From the NCBI GenBank assembly GCA_030141605.1, contig JAQGDQ010001279.1:1-49840 (forward strand): a DNA stretch of 49,840 nt, written 5' to 3'. Both the position numbers and the translations under genes were made by a program. The notes under the pieces are model-generated. The model was not told the origin of the DNA and did no database searches. It saw only the letters and a list, made by a program, of their open reading frames with translations. This document shows, piece by piece, positions 35,736 to 47,659 of the stretch (positions within the stretch are counted from its first letter, which is position 1; every line of letters starts with the position of its first letter). Origin of the DNA: Tubiluchus corallicola (Eukaryota > Priapulida > Priapulimorpha > Priapulimorphida > Tubiluchidae).

Positions 35736-36410
35736 GATGAATAGGATTCTTTATTACAACGATATGTAGTCAAACAGTTTTTCTTTCTTGTTGAAGAAAA
35801 TGCAATATTTGAAAGTTAGTAGCAAAGAAACAAGAAGGCCAGCTTTTAAACAGGTTTTTGTTGGTACAGAATTTCAACAATGCTTTAAATGAAATTAAAA
35901 CCATGAAGGAAAATTTTTATCATTTATTGCACGAATTTGTGCTATTTATGAGCCATTTCTAATTTATCAACAACTTTCTTTGCCTAATTTGAAGCATTAA
36001 AAGCGGTAAATATAGCGCTATTCTGCTCTAAACGTTCTATAATGTTTCTGCTTCATGACATGACTTCAAGGAAGATCTAATTGCCGATTTATACCATTTA
36101 TTCGCCTCCAGACACCATTTTGTCTGCAACCTGTTGCTATAACAACCAGATTAGTACTGGATGAAATTGTCTCAAGGTCGTTCCTTGCAGTGCCTTCAGT
36201 AGGCAGCGTTTAACATGTAACTGCCTATAATAGGCTTCAGTGTTAAGGAAAGACAAATGGCTAGCAAGTCTTGCTACATATTGGTAAGAAAGATAAGTGA
36301 TTTCAATCAAACAGAAACTAATTAGTAGAAATATGAATAAAACTCATAAAACGTTTAATTTATATGACTGAGGCAGCATTGATTTTTGGAACGCATCTCG
36401 GTTCTTTTGC
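35736..36410. other. Intergenic, nothing recognised
   Basis: No supported gene or element. Confidence 0.4.
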
Positions 36411-36515
36411 TTTACTTTCTATGGAAGTCTTGGTTTCATTTAATGACGTTTCGCTTAACGTCGCATTTTTTGGAACGCATTAGCGTCGTTAAGCGAGGAC
36501 TTACTGTACTATTGT
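36411..36515. repeat. Short interspersed palindromic repeat
   Basis: GACGTTTCGCTTAACGTCG followed by GGAACGCATTAGCGTCGTTA and AGCGAGGACTTACTGTACT. It reads, on the minus strand, as the common 'agtaagtcctcgcttaacgac' type of dispersed sequence, and its halves are partly inverted. Family not identified. Confidence 0.4.
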
Positions 36516-36789
36516 GTTGATGAAAAATAAACTAACTTTCTATTTACCAGGCACTCGAAATTTGAAATGGCTTTTATCTGTTTAAGTTTCCCATATGATA
36601 TTATAATTACGGCTAAAAATTTAAAAATAATATAATTGAGCTATGCTGCAAAAGATTTAATAACAGACTACACTATTGTTACATTTTATAATTAAAACTG
36701 TCTAACTCGAATCTTTTTTAAAAGAAAACAGTTATACTATATCTTTACACAAAATCATGGATTTACAATTGACAGTAATGAAATGATAA

Positions 36790-36880
36790 AAATAGCAAAC
36801 AGTTATGGCCAGAAGGGTGAACCCTGTGGAACACCGATATTAATGACAATTCAATTGCTGAAGCGACAGTATTTTATAGT
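36790..36880 (-). mobile_element. Non-LTR reverse-transcriptase relic, right arm
   Basis: On the minus strand ATCGGTGTTCCACAGGGTTC and its continuation read IGVPQGSPFWP, matching the RT motif G-V-P-Q-G-S. Partner of 20440-20545. It starts just after the copy 2 stop codon, so it may lie in the gene's 3' UTR. Confidence 0.6.
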
Positions 36881-36900
36881 TAATTTGGTATGTTTAATGT

Positions 36901-39900
36901 TTAATGTATAATTTTTTCAGAAAGCCCATCACTCACACAATGTTTAAGATCCTGATCAGTCAGATCTATAGTGTTGTAATACTGCACTGTATTCTCTGCA
37001 CTATTTTCATCACTGATCATGCCAACCGGATAATTTCTTGTCGTCTTTCTCCAATGAAACACAAATACCGCAGCGACGAGCATCAACAGCAACAGCGAGC
37101 AAATGATAAGTGCTGCAAGTGCTCGTTCACTTAAAAACACCTCAGATACTATTATCTCGGTTCCAATGTCACAATAAATGCCATAATAACCATTCACACA
37201 GTAGCACGTGAAGTTACCCTCACTGTTTTCACAGATGCCATCATTAAGGCAAGGATTAATTAATCCTAAGCACTCATTAATATCGAGACAATCGTCATTT
37301 GCTTCATTTGCTTCATATCCGTTTGGACACCGGCATTCTGCATGATACCACAGACTTACACAAATGAAAGGTGGATCGCATTCAACAGCGAAACACCAAT
37401 CTGTATCATCAACACAATCATCTTCAACGTTATAACTGGTACTAAATGCATACTCATTATTTCCGCTGAGTGGCAGATGCACTTGTGAATACCTTATGTC
37501 ATTAATGCAGCCAATAAAACCACTGACAACTCTTTGGTATTGGTCAATCTCTGCACCAGCTATCACATCATCCTTATCTATATCAAACAGGCGAAAGTCA
37601 TTTGGTTGCCCTATAAGTTCTGTTTGCTTACCCCGACCACCACCATCAATTTTCAGGAAGATGTCACTTCCAAATCGCTCCACATGTGCAGTGTGCCACT
37701 CTCCGTCATTTAGTACAATCGACGGTAGCTCCACCCACCGAGGTCCACTTCCAAGATCACATCCAAACTCTACCAGCTTGTTACGAATTCTTAACAAGAC
37801 ATACTCGTTAAGGTAAATGTCTGTTCCTTTGGCAATAAAGATAACTCCCTCTAGCATAACTGTGCGAAAAGATACGAACAACTCAGTCCAGTCAGGCCTG
37901 AGGTCGATTTGATAAGTAAACTGATAATGAAGGTAGCTTTTATCAGACAAGTAGTGTTCTGTTATTATTTTATCACATCTATCTCCTTGCCATCCAGCAA
38001 AGCATTCACATTTTCCTACTGATCCATCCATGTATCCATTACATTCTCCATTGATGCACAGAGGTGGTATGCGATTAGCCTCACAAGAAGCATCTGTTTG
38101 TGAGCACCCTGCAGAACTTTCTTCTGAAAGACCGGGGTTTCCCAAATCATACAGGCGGCCATCTTGGTTAACATTCTTGATGCACCCATCAAATCCATCT
38201 CTAAAGCTTAATTCCAAATAATTTATTGCAGCATTAGACATTCCACCTAGCTGCAGAGGAGAAACTACTTTTAAAAACGAATTGTCCCCAGGAGTGTAAC
38301 CTGATACTTTGCAACTTGATTCATCAAGATTTCCACTTTCAGTTTGCATGTCAAGATTTTTGCATCTATCTACAACTAAGGTAAAAAATTTTCTATCAGC
38401 TATAATATCTATCTGATGCCAAGTTCCATCAGCAAGATTCTGTGATTTCACAGTTAACTCCAGAGTACCTGAGCCATGGTTAATAAGAAGTCTTGGTTGA
38501 CCATTGACAAGTTCCAGTCCAATGTAGTCTTTTGGCTCGGTAGGATAAGGTTCACGAATAGGGCCATTGTAAAGCAATAGTCCATTTGGAGACTGAGTAA
38601 TGAATTCAAATGTAAGCCGACTTTCTTCACATTGCTGAAGTGGTTCAAACCAAGCCCAGCCAGCACTTGTGAAACTACGAGTGGTCAACTGACAACGAGG
38701 GCCAAGAAATCCTTCTAGACACTCGCACTTTACACCTGATGCGGTATTTGTGCATGTCCCGCCATTTAAACAAGCAGCATGAGGAGAATTGCAGTTCTCA
38801 AGAACAGAGTCATCTTTCATGTCACAAACACAGTCTGACTCTGTAATTGTAGTTACTGCCAGAAGTGATGTTGTGTTAGTATTAATGTAAGTTGGATTAT
38901 GAGAAGTAGTAAGAACAGTGCGACATCCTGGTGCACCCCGACAAATTTCTTCGATGCACTCACTAACAGGAACTAGTACAATATTCATATCAGTTGCATT
39001 TTTAATCTCTGCTAAGTTATTTGCTACAGCTCCATCTAATTTTTCAGCTGGATAAAATGGTGAACCACTCGCTGCATAGCGAACATCAATTTCAGGTGGA
39101 TCTCTACCTTCATGATCCATAACACTGAAGATTAATACTTTTTCAACGTTCACATTTGCAGCTACAGCTATTTGTTTCTTAAAGCTTTCAAGTCTGCTTT
39201 CTACTTTTCGGGTTTCAGTGCCAGTATCTATAAATTGTTCTGCTGTCATGTCACGAATTCGAACTGACCCAGAGTTAAAAACAGCGTCATCCCAGATACT
39301 CTGCACATCAACATTTACAGTTGACACAACTTCTGCATCATGCTTTGCATCATATACAAAAACTTTGAAAGAATAATGCCCAGCAGGAGTTCTTTCTTTG
39401 ATTAACACTGCCCCAGAATTTTCATCAACTAAGAAGTGTTCTGGCTGAGGATCTTGGATTGTGAATGTCTTGCCACCAACATCCCAATCATCTACATCTT
39501 CTGCATACACAGTTCCTATTTCAGTATTGTCTGGAATACTGTTTTTATAATTAAACACGCTGATCGATTTAGTTCCAGGTTTATGTAAGTTATCATTGTC
39601 ATCATTAACTGTAACTGTTACAAAGTCCACATCACAAATTTGATCTCTGTCACATATCTCTATGGGTACTTTAAACGACTTATCATGCTGCCTATCCATA
39701 GTTCTTTTAGTAAAAAGTTGTACACCAGTATTTCCTGGACAATCACTTACTACTTCATTAATTTCAAAGTGACATTCATAGGGAAAATTTAAAGTTTTCT
39801 TGAATGAAAATGAAGGTGACACCTCTGGTGTATCCATAGCACAAGCTACTGGCAAAAGCTGTGACCCAGCAGGTGTTTGATCATCAACTCTAATATCATA

Positions 39901-42569
39901 ATCTTCAGCAAAGCGAGGATATGGCTCAACTAACTCCAAATTTAACATGGCTTCACTTCTAACTGCAGGATCAAACGTCACAATCGCAAAGATTCTAACA
40001 TTGTACCGTTTCTGATCATGTCGTTTTAAATCTTCATTAAGAATTACGAAGCCACTGTTATCAATTCTGAACCGCTGATAAGGATCTGAGTCCCATGAGT
40101 AATCCACAGCATAAGTAAATTCTTGAAAATCTGATTCTTGCGAGTGTGCTATAAATTGAGTTACAGTTGTATCTGTTAATGCATCTTTTTCACGCAAACT
40201 GACACTGTTATTATCATCTTCGAATTTTGGCGGTGTATCTGGCAAGTTATTTAATCTAAGAACAACCTCAGTACTGTCCACATGAGTTGGGTGACCATCG
40301 GTGACATTGACATCAAACTCAATCACACGGTGTTGAGGATTTTCATAATCTAATACTTCTTTTACCTGAAGTATTCCTGTCCCTGTTTTAGGATCAGATA
40401 CAAGATGGAACATTTCCACAATGTCATTATTTACTATTGAAAATTCAAGCTTTGCATTATCTCCTACATCTTCATCATATGCATCCATTCGAAGAAGAAA
40501 AGAATATTCTGGTAATCCTTCATCTACAGTAACATCATATAAAGATTCATTAAACTTGGGTGAATTATCATTTTTGTCAACAATATGAATTACAACTTCT
40601 TGTTGCTCACCAATAAGAGGTGGAGTACCTTGGTCTCTCGCATTAATTTTGATATAGTATGTATCTTCCTGTTCTCGATCAAATTCTCTTTCAGATGTTA
40701 CCTCTCCCGTGTTTGCATCAATGGAAAAGTCATCACTGTGCTCCATCTCATAGACTATTGTTCCTCCAGGAGTTCCTTTTTTATCGTAATCTGTTGCAGT
40801 TGCCAGCATTACTGCTGTCTGTGGAAATTCTCCTTCTAGTATATAGCCATGTATCAATCCATCCAAGTCCACATCAAGCCAATATGGAGGATAATTATTT
40901 TGATCTTCTAGAGTAACTATAACTTTGGTGTAGCCAGTGTTGCCGACACTGTCCATCACAGACACCAACAGATTGTACACTTCTTGACCATAAGGAGGGT
41001 CCCTTATCAGTGGTTTGTTCATTGTAATGTCACCAGTTTGCTTGTCTATGGAAAAGGCAGGATCATCAGCAGGAAGTGAACCTTGCCCACTCAGTTCAAA
41101 CTGAAATGCATCATCTGGTGAATCAGGATCAACAAAATTACCATGAGCTTTGAAAATGTTAATAGGAGCATTTGTATTTCTTTCAGGTGTAGATATGTTA
41201 TATTCATTTTCACTGAATGACGGCGGTCGCAAATTTTCAATCCTAAGAGTTATCTGCAGTTGACACGTGCTGCTTTGACTACCATCTGTTATTGCAGCAG
41301 TTAGGTTATAAACTTTTTTTATCTGGTAGTCAAGCTGCTTTTGAACGTATACTTCTCCTGTCGTTTGTCCTATTCCAAATGAACCTAATTCATTACCATC
41401 GACTATGTAATAGTGTAGAATTGTAAAATAGGAATTGTCTTCAGCAGAAAGTGTGAACACATTTGATCCAACAGACAGAGATTCTGACGCATTAGTACTG
41501 TATGTAGATTGCTGGAACTTTGGTATGTTAACCAAAGTGTAAACAGCCACATGTACCAAAGCCAGAGAAGTATGAAACGGAGGCTCATAATCACAGCATG
41601 CTGAATCATCCTGTGCTGACACTTCAATCTCATAGGAGTCTGAACCAATTAACCGAGCAGTTGTAATGACACCAGTCTTTGAGTCAATTTGAAAAATCTG
41701 ACCAGGATTAGTAACGATGCTGTAAGTGATTCCATCATTGTCAAGATCAATCGCATTTACTGCAGTCACTAACGATCCAGGTCTTGCATTTTCAGCAATT
41801 GTTGCATTATAACGAGACTTTGTGAATTCTGGTGCATGTGTGTTCTTGTTTTTGATATATAGTATCAGTGTACTGACGTCCTCTCGGTAAGGTACTTGTC
41901 CTTTCCTATCCTGTGCCACTACCGACATTCTATATGGTGACTGGGAATAATCCAGTCGTACCAGATTTCTGACCACACCATTTTCATCTATCGTAAAACG
42001 TCTGTCATTGCTTTTATACAAAATTTCTGCATTTAAACCATCATCTAGATCTGTAGCTAGGACTGTTGCTATAGGTGTAACATTAACTTCAGCTTTTTCA
42101 TCTACATCAAACTCAACAAATGGATTCATTATAAAATGTGGATCATGGTTATTTACATCTGTTACTTGTAGAATTAACTCAGTTTCAGATTGTTCACTTC
42201 CAGGAACTTGCTCAATAGCTGCAACCTTATATCGAAAAGTTATCTTTTGATCCGGATCTGAATAATTGAGCTCTGACATCTGCAGAACTACATTACCACT
42301 GTTGGCATCTGGTATTTCAAAACTGCCATTACTGTTCATAGAATATACAATTTTATTTTTAGTGAAAGACTTTGCCATTATGGTTTCCACTACAACACCA
42401 TATGATGTATTTTCATAGACATCAGTAATATACTCCACCTGTGCAAACTGAGGAGGTCGAAGTCCCACCATAATGGATACCGTTTCTAAAGGTGTAACCT
42501 GTTCTTCTGAGCCACTTCTATTCCTTGCGTTCACACGTAAAATGAACTGTTTTCCAAGTGGATAGCTTT
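36901..42569 (-). CDS. CadN-like: N-cadherin-like copy 2, exon 2 (EC2 to cytoplasmic tail), intact
   Basis: One open exon of 5669 bp. Joined to exon 1 (GAA at the split codon) it gives 2073 residues. EC2-EC5 match copy 1. The EC5 linker (VAVYT) then runs straight into the EC9/EC10 linker (LVNIPKF), so EC6-EC9 are missing and about 12 EC repeats remain. The non-chordate region starts near residue 1280. Then follow EGF1 (~1440), laminin-G1 (~1480-1670), EGF2 (~1677), laminin-G2 (~1724-1895), EGF3 (~1909) and calcium-binding EGF4 (~1946-1984). The membrane helix ALAALIICSLLLLMLVAAVF is at ~2001-2022. The tail is only 51 residues. Its DENSAENTVQYYN faintly recalls the juxtamembrane D-D-x-V-R-E-N-I-I-N-Y of classic cadherins, but the Gly-rich acidic core and the beta-catenin site are absent. 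Type I membrane adhesion protein; strong prediction. Confidence 0.92.
37057..37122 (-). other. Membrane-helix coding segment, copy 2
   Basis: Encodes 22 mostly aliphatic residues followed by a basic HWRK stop-transfer motif. The region from about 36980 to 37150 is what copy 1 has lost. An AGTAT repeat at both edges (minus strand) suggests microhomology-mediated deletion there. Confidence 0.85.
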
Positions 42570-42698
42570 CTGAAATTTAATTTAATTCAGTCTAAATTTA
42601 CTTTTGACAAAAGAAAACCCAATAAATTCTGCTGTGAAATATGTATGAATTGGTGGTAGATAAGAATTTATTGCAGAATGTATAGCAGCCGTAATATA

Positions 42699-43699
42699 CC
42701 GTAAGACGGGGTGAGTTCGCCACTTTTTAGGGGCATTTTTTACGTTTCCTGCCATAGCAAGAGAATTACCCAACCGATTTTCTTAGTTCAAGCTTTATAT
42801 TGCCTTTCGAATGAAACACCATCGTGGGGTGAATTCGCCACTAACAATTTAACACTGTTTAATGCCATTCTAGGCAGCTGAAGTTAACTGGTTGTGATTG
42901 GCTGGTTGGGGGTGAGTTCGCCACCCTATGAAAAAATTATGAAAAATGTCTAGTTTTAGCCGAATTATTGAAAATGTTCGATGGTGGGACGTTTTCAATA
43001 AGGGGCCCTACGTTGGCAAGGAAGGCTTGAACGTCTTGTGCACTGATCTTATCGCGGGCGCCCTTGATGTTGCCAGCCACTCTGAAAACCAGATTGTTCC
43101 TTCGGGCGAATGATTTGACAAAGTCTATTCCAGGGGTGTTTGCCTTGAATCGTCGTTCCTGGATTCCATTTGCGTCAAGAACACTCTTAATCAGTAGTCA
43201 GAGATCGATGGCAGTCATTGGGAACCCCTACTCAGCGGCCACTTGGAGTGTTGGCGATTTCGTGCTCCTCGGCGGCGGAGAACACTGGCTGACCTCCGGT
43301 CTTCCGCGGATGACTTCCTGAGAGTTTGTCAGAAAAGGTCTTTGTTCGAACTCCGAATTGCCTCGCCGCTGCGCTGATTGTCCTGTTGGTATTCTTGACG
43401 GCATGTAGGGTAGCGTCCAGAGCTTTTGGGGTATAATTTTGGTATCTATGACCAGGTACAGGGGTGCAGGTGCGTGGCATGTTAAGTAGCCAGAAATAGT
43501 AGACAAATAATATGTAACGCAGAATGGAATACTTCTAGTGCGAATTGAAAGAAGATAACTGTCCCAAACTGCTTATAATGACGGTGATCATGATATCTGT
43601 TCATTAAACACTGAACAATAGTTACAGCAAACCTACAATGGCCATTACGTAAGAGGTGGCGAACTCACCCTCGGGTGGCGAACTCACCCCGTTTTACGG
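42699..43699 (-). mobile_element. Pogo/Tigger-type DNA transposon, internally deleted
   Basis: 1001 bp with 25-bp terminal inverted repeats differing at one base: CCGTAAGACGGGGTGAGTTC at the left, and the reverse complement beginning CCGTAAAACGGGGTGAGTTC at the right. Both ends are flanked by TA (42697-42698 and 43700-43701). The empty site in copy 1 (GAATATATATTACGG near 12750-12765) shows a 2-bp TA duplication. GGGTGAGTTCGCCAC-like motifs recur inside both ends (42826, 42908, 43655-43690), as possible transposase-binding repeats. It encodes only the N-terminal DNA-binding part of a transposase. Confidence 0.9.
42960..43480 (-). pseudogene. Pogo transposase N-terminus (two helix-turn-helix regions)
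   Basis: From ATG at 43480, ALDATLHAVKNTNRTISAAA followed by RQFGVRTKTFSDKLSG matches a pipsqueak/CENP-B-type N-terminal HTH. The frame stops at 43232. Continuing past a break, GFPMTAIDL, RRFKANTPGIDFVKSFARR and IKGARDKISAQDVQAFLANV match the Tc5/CENP-B second HTH and the linker seen in pogo/Tigger proteins. The DDE catalytic domain is absent, so the product could not transpose but might bind element ends if made. Same strand as the host gene. Confidence 0.75.
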
Positions 43700-44049
43700 T
43701 ATATTCAAAAATGACCTCACATTAAATACAGATTAGATCACAACATGAGTGGAACATTGAACTTTTTGATTATTTCTTGCTTATAAGCACCTTATAAAAA
43801 CAAATAAAACCCATCGAAGGAATTCCTGAAACATCAGGAAATTAGAAAATTAGTTAAAATCTTTAAAAATTTTACGTATAATTTTACAATTTAGAAAGCT
43901 GTTGTCCCACTCACAATGTGATTTAATCTACATTTAATTTGTGATCATTTTTTAATATATATTATTGTTGCTACCCATGTTAAAAAAATTCATTTCCTAT
44001 CGTATCTTGTTAACTGAACAAGTCTGCCCTACTTCTATTTACAAATATT

Positions 44050-44178
44050 ACTCTCTCTTTCTCTCCCTCTGCCTCTCTTTCTCTCTCTCTCACTCACTCT
44101 TTTTTTCCTCTCTCTCTCTCTGTCTCTCTCTCTCTCTGTCTCTCTCTCTCTCCCCCTCTCTTTCTCTCTCTCTCTCTC

Positions 44179-44219
<41 letters not shown>

Positions 44220-44220
44220 A

Positions 44221-44274
<54 letters not shown>

Positions 44275-44305
44275 TCTCTTTCTCTCTCTCTCTCTCTTTC
44301 TCTCC
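44050..44305. repeat. (CT)n microsatellite in copy 2 intron
   Basis: Imperfect CT/CTTT/CTGT repeat, counterpart of 12440-12562 but roughly twice as long. Confidence 0.95.
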
Positions 44306-44490
44306 CATTCCTTTAAACACTATTAAACACTATTGTCTCTCTCATTTCTTTTCCTCCTCATTCTCTGATATAACATAATTTGATAAAACAAAAATTTAAG
44401 AATGTGGTAGGAACCACTTCCAATAAGCATTATATATAAGATCTTCAGTTTGCTATTGCAAGAATACATTACACGATAGAAACACAATCG

Positions 44491-44873
44491 AATAAGCCTT
44501 TTCACAGTACCAGTGATTGACATTGACCGTGAAAAGGTCAAAGGTGAAGTGTACCAGACATTTGTGTACACTTGACAATGCCTGGCATCGCAAACTGTTG
44601 TAATAGTAACAGCTATTCAGAACCTTACCTAGTTTATTTTTCCTTGTTCCCAAGCAAGATCCTAGTAGTAAATCACTCTACACACAAACTAATGCATAAT
44701 TAAGTAAAATCCATGTAAAACAACTGAAGTTACTGAACTGAACTGCGACGGACGGTTTTGCTTTACACGTATGTTACATGAATTTTGTAATTAAGACATG
44801 TTGCTGTGGTACACTTGACCTTTGACCTACAGTAACTGCACGTGTGCACAACAAAAATGTGAAAGGGCTTATT
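44491..44873. mobile_element. MITE-like element with DR1-bearing inverted ends, right arm
   Basis: Partner of 11763-12132, with AATAAGCCTTTTCACAG at one end and its inverted counterpart at the other. DR1-type motifs are at 44816-44828 (perfect, minus strand) and 44535-44547 (AGGTCA A AGGTGA). Confidence 0.6.
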
Positions 44874-44911
44874 ACATGTAAAAACTTATACCTTGAGTGT
44901 TTAGTGCCTAC

Positions 44912-45464
44912 CTGCAACAGCCCGTGTTGTACGAATATATCCCAGATGTGGGTCAACCAGAAACAGACCTTCACTATTATAATCCAACACTAGATTGTAC
45001 ACAATATCCCCATCTCCATCATCTACCGTTGACAACTCGTACACCAGTTCACCACTAGATGCTTGAGGATTTAGAACTGCTTGAAACGGATATGGTGAAC
45101 AACTAAACTTTGGTTTATTATCATCTAGAATGTTGACATCAACATCGGCATATTCTTCGTTCAGTGAAATCAAGTTCGTAATCTTCACTCTTAATTCAAT
45201 GAGATTCTTTTGTATGGACAAGTGCCTATTTTCCTTGACGTATAAGTGACCATGATAGGGATGTACTCCGATGTAGAAATCTTCCCTTACGACCTTGAAT
45301 CTCAAATTTGAAGATTCTCCACTTGGCAGATTCTGAAGGGAGCAGTTGGGTATTGTTCCAATTGTGCTAACTGTTACATTACACACTAGATCGCTTACTG
45401 TGAAATGAGCAAAATGACACAGTACAATAATAAATGGTAGATATTTTCCAAATGAGGCGACCAT
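44912..45464 (-). CDS. CadN-like: N-cadherin-like copy 2, exon 1 (signal peptide, EC1, part of EC2)
   Basis: Minus strand, ATG at 45464. 184 residues plus one base, the same length as exon 1 of copy 1 with about ten substitutions (for example FAHF for FAQF, VCNVT for LCNVT, NEEYADV for TEEYVNV) and no indels. Signal peptide 1-24, then EC1 and the start of EC2. The donor GCAG|GT (44912/44911) matches copy 1. An equal exon length with substitutions only suggests constraint on this exon. Confidence 0.92.
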
Positions 45465-45588
45465 AGTGGATATTTCGTTTCTTAATATATTAATAATTCC
45501 GCGAACTGAGTATCTCGTGCTCGATAATTAATATTATAGTAATTAAAGATATCAGAGTTTCGGTAAACAATTTATCGTATAATCACTT

Positions 45589-45595
45589 CTATATA
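45589..45595 (-). promoter_or_regulatory. TATA-like element, cadherin copy 2
   Basis: TATATAG on the minus strand about 125 bp upstream of the ATG, in the same context as the copy 1 element at 11041-11047. Confidence 0.3.
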
Positions 45596-46509
45596 AGCTC
45601 AACAGATGAAATTAATAATGAGAAAATACACGATATAAACGTGCTGCTTTCTTCGTGCACACCAAAGAAACATTTAAATTTCAGCTCTGCTTGAATCAAC
45701 TTAAAAACTGAATTCATAAATCATGTAAAGCAAATAAAATTGTTAAACAAACAATCAACTGCAGTTTCAAAAGGTTTATTAGCCAATGAAGCTGTTTTTC
45801 TGCATCAGCAATAGTAGTAGTAATAGTTTGTTATCCGTGTAGCTTGGAAGAACTTTGTGAACACATGATTAACAATGCAAATTTATGACAAGTATACAGA
45901 ACATTGATTTAGTACAATGTATGATCAATGTACGTGGAGGAGATGCATCAGTAATTAGTCTCATAAGTTAGAGAAAATCTGTCGCCATTGAAATACAGGA
46001 CAATCTAGAACTACAAGTAAAAGTGGCAGCGATAGTGACGGTGGGGTCGCCACCTTCTCACAAATCAAAATCGGAAGTCAAGAATCAGCTAGGGGGACTG
46101 GAGGTAGTGCTGCAAACCAATGCATTTCCTGTATTATAAGGGCTTTTTAAGAAAAAATTAAGAAATTAAATCACAAGGAAGTACAAATTTCTTGATTTTA
46201 GATGCTAAAAAAGCTTTAAAAGTCTAAAACTTACAAAAGTGCAAATAGTTACGTCTACTTTTAGACTTCAATCCCAGTCCTGATGCACATTTCTCACATT
46301 TTCAGCTTCATGGAGATTTTAGTTTTTAGCTGCCAAATTATTAAGAACTTTATGTTACACGAATTTTAGACAAATCTTCTCTTCCGTGCTGTTTCTGTTA
46401 TTAAGACGAAATTGGCTCAAGCAGAGGGAAAATGGCCGAAGATTACTTGCATTGCACTTTTGTCGGAAGTGGTGCTGACAAGCCACTGGCATAGCAGTGT
46501 CTAGTTTTT

Positions 46510-47655
46510 TGCTGGATTACAAATACGGCTTTCTTTCCCAGTTTCTCTGACAAATACGGCTTTCTTTCCCAGTTTCTCTGACAAATAGGGCTTTATTTCC
46601 CAGTTTTTCTGACAAATAGGGCTTTCTTTCCCAGTTTCTCTGACAAACAGAGCTTTCTTTCCCAGTTTCTTTGACAAATAGGGCTTTCTTTCCCAGTTTC
46701 TCTGACAAATAGGGCTTTCTTTCCCAGTTTCTCTGAGAAAAAGGGCTTTCTTTCCCAGTTTTTCTGACAAATAGGGCTTTCTTTCCCAGTTTCTCTGACA
46801 AATAGGGCTTTCTTTCCCAATTTTTCTGACAAATACGGCTTTCTTTCCCAGTTTCTCTGACAAATACGGCTTTCTTTCCCAATTTCTCTGACAAATAGGG
46901 CTTTCTTTCCCAGTTTCTTTGACAAATTAGGCTTTCTTTCCCAGTTTCTCTGACAAATAGGGCTTTCTTTCCCAGTTTCTCTGACAAATAGGGCTTTCTT
47001 TCCCAGATTCTCTGACAAATAGGGCTTTCTTTCTCAGTTTTTCTGACAAATAGGGCTTTCTATCCCAGTTTCTCTGACAAATAGGGCTTTCTTTCCCAGT
47101 TTTTCTGACAAATAGGGCTTTCTTTCACAGTTTCTCTGACAAATAGGGCTTTCTTTCCCAGATTCTCTGACAAATAGGGCTTTCTTTCTCAGTTTCTCTG
47201 ACAAATACGGCTTCCTTTCCCAGTTTCTCTGACAAATAGGGCTTCCTTTCCCTGTTTCTCTGACAAATAGGTCTTTCTTTCCCAGTTTCTCTGACAAATA
47301 GGCCTTTCTTTCCCAGTTTCTCTGAGAAATAGGGCTTCCTTTCCCAGTTTCTCTGACAAATAGGGCTTTCTTTCCCAGTTTCTCTGACAAATACGACTTT
47401 CTTTCCCAGTTTCTCTGACAAATATGGCTTTCTTTCCCAGTTTTTCTGACAAATAGGGCTTTCTTTCTCAGTTTCTCTGACAAATAGGGCTTTCTTTCCC
47501 AATTTCTCTGACAAATAGGGCTTTCTTTCCCAGTTTCTTTGACAAATTAGGCTTTCTTTCCCAGTTTCTCTGACAAATAGGGCTTTCTTTCCCAGTTTCT
47601 CTGACAAATAGGGCTTCTTTTCCCAGTTTCTCTGACAAATAGGGCTTTTTGTTTG
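46510..47655. repeat. 31-bp minisatellite, about 37 units
   Basis: Unit TTCTCTGACAAATAGGGCTT followed by TCTTTCCCAGT, repeated with substitutions (TACGG, TTTTTCTGAC, GCTTCC) and a few one-base indels. On the minus strand none of the three frames meets a stop for long stretches, giving several overlapping ORFs of 66-177 codons. These lack ATG starts and splice context, so they are not called as genes. Confidence 0.97.
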
Positions 47656-47659
47656 CACC

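Larger units (their letters stand above)
42570..44911 (-). other. Intron of cadherin copy 2 (phase 1, 2342 bp)
   Basis: On the minus strand, GT donor after GCAG (44911-44910) and AG acceptor at 42571-42570 (AAATTTCAG). Same phase and site as copy 1. Contents: MITE-like element (44491-44873), (CT)n (44050-44305) and a pogo element (42699-43699). Confidence 0.85.
36595..46465 (-). repeat. Right arm of large inverted duplication
   Basis: Mirror partner of 10155-20840. Differences from the left arm: no EC6-EC9 segment, intact membrane segment, about 620 bp less intron near the acceptor, a longer CT tract, and an extra 1001-bp pogo element. The outer boundary lies about 45 bp from the start of the 31-bp minisatellite. 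Confidence 0.9.

Noticed and set aside
46510-47655. Possible CRISPR array
   Set aside because: Units are contiguous with no unique spacers, and the DNA is animal nuclear.
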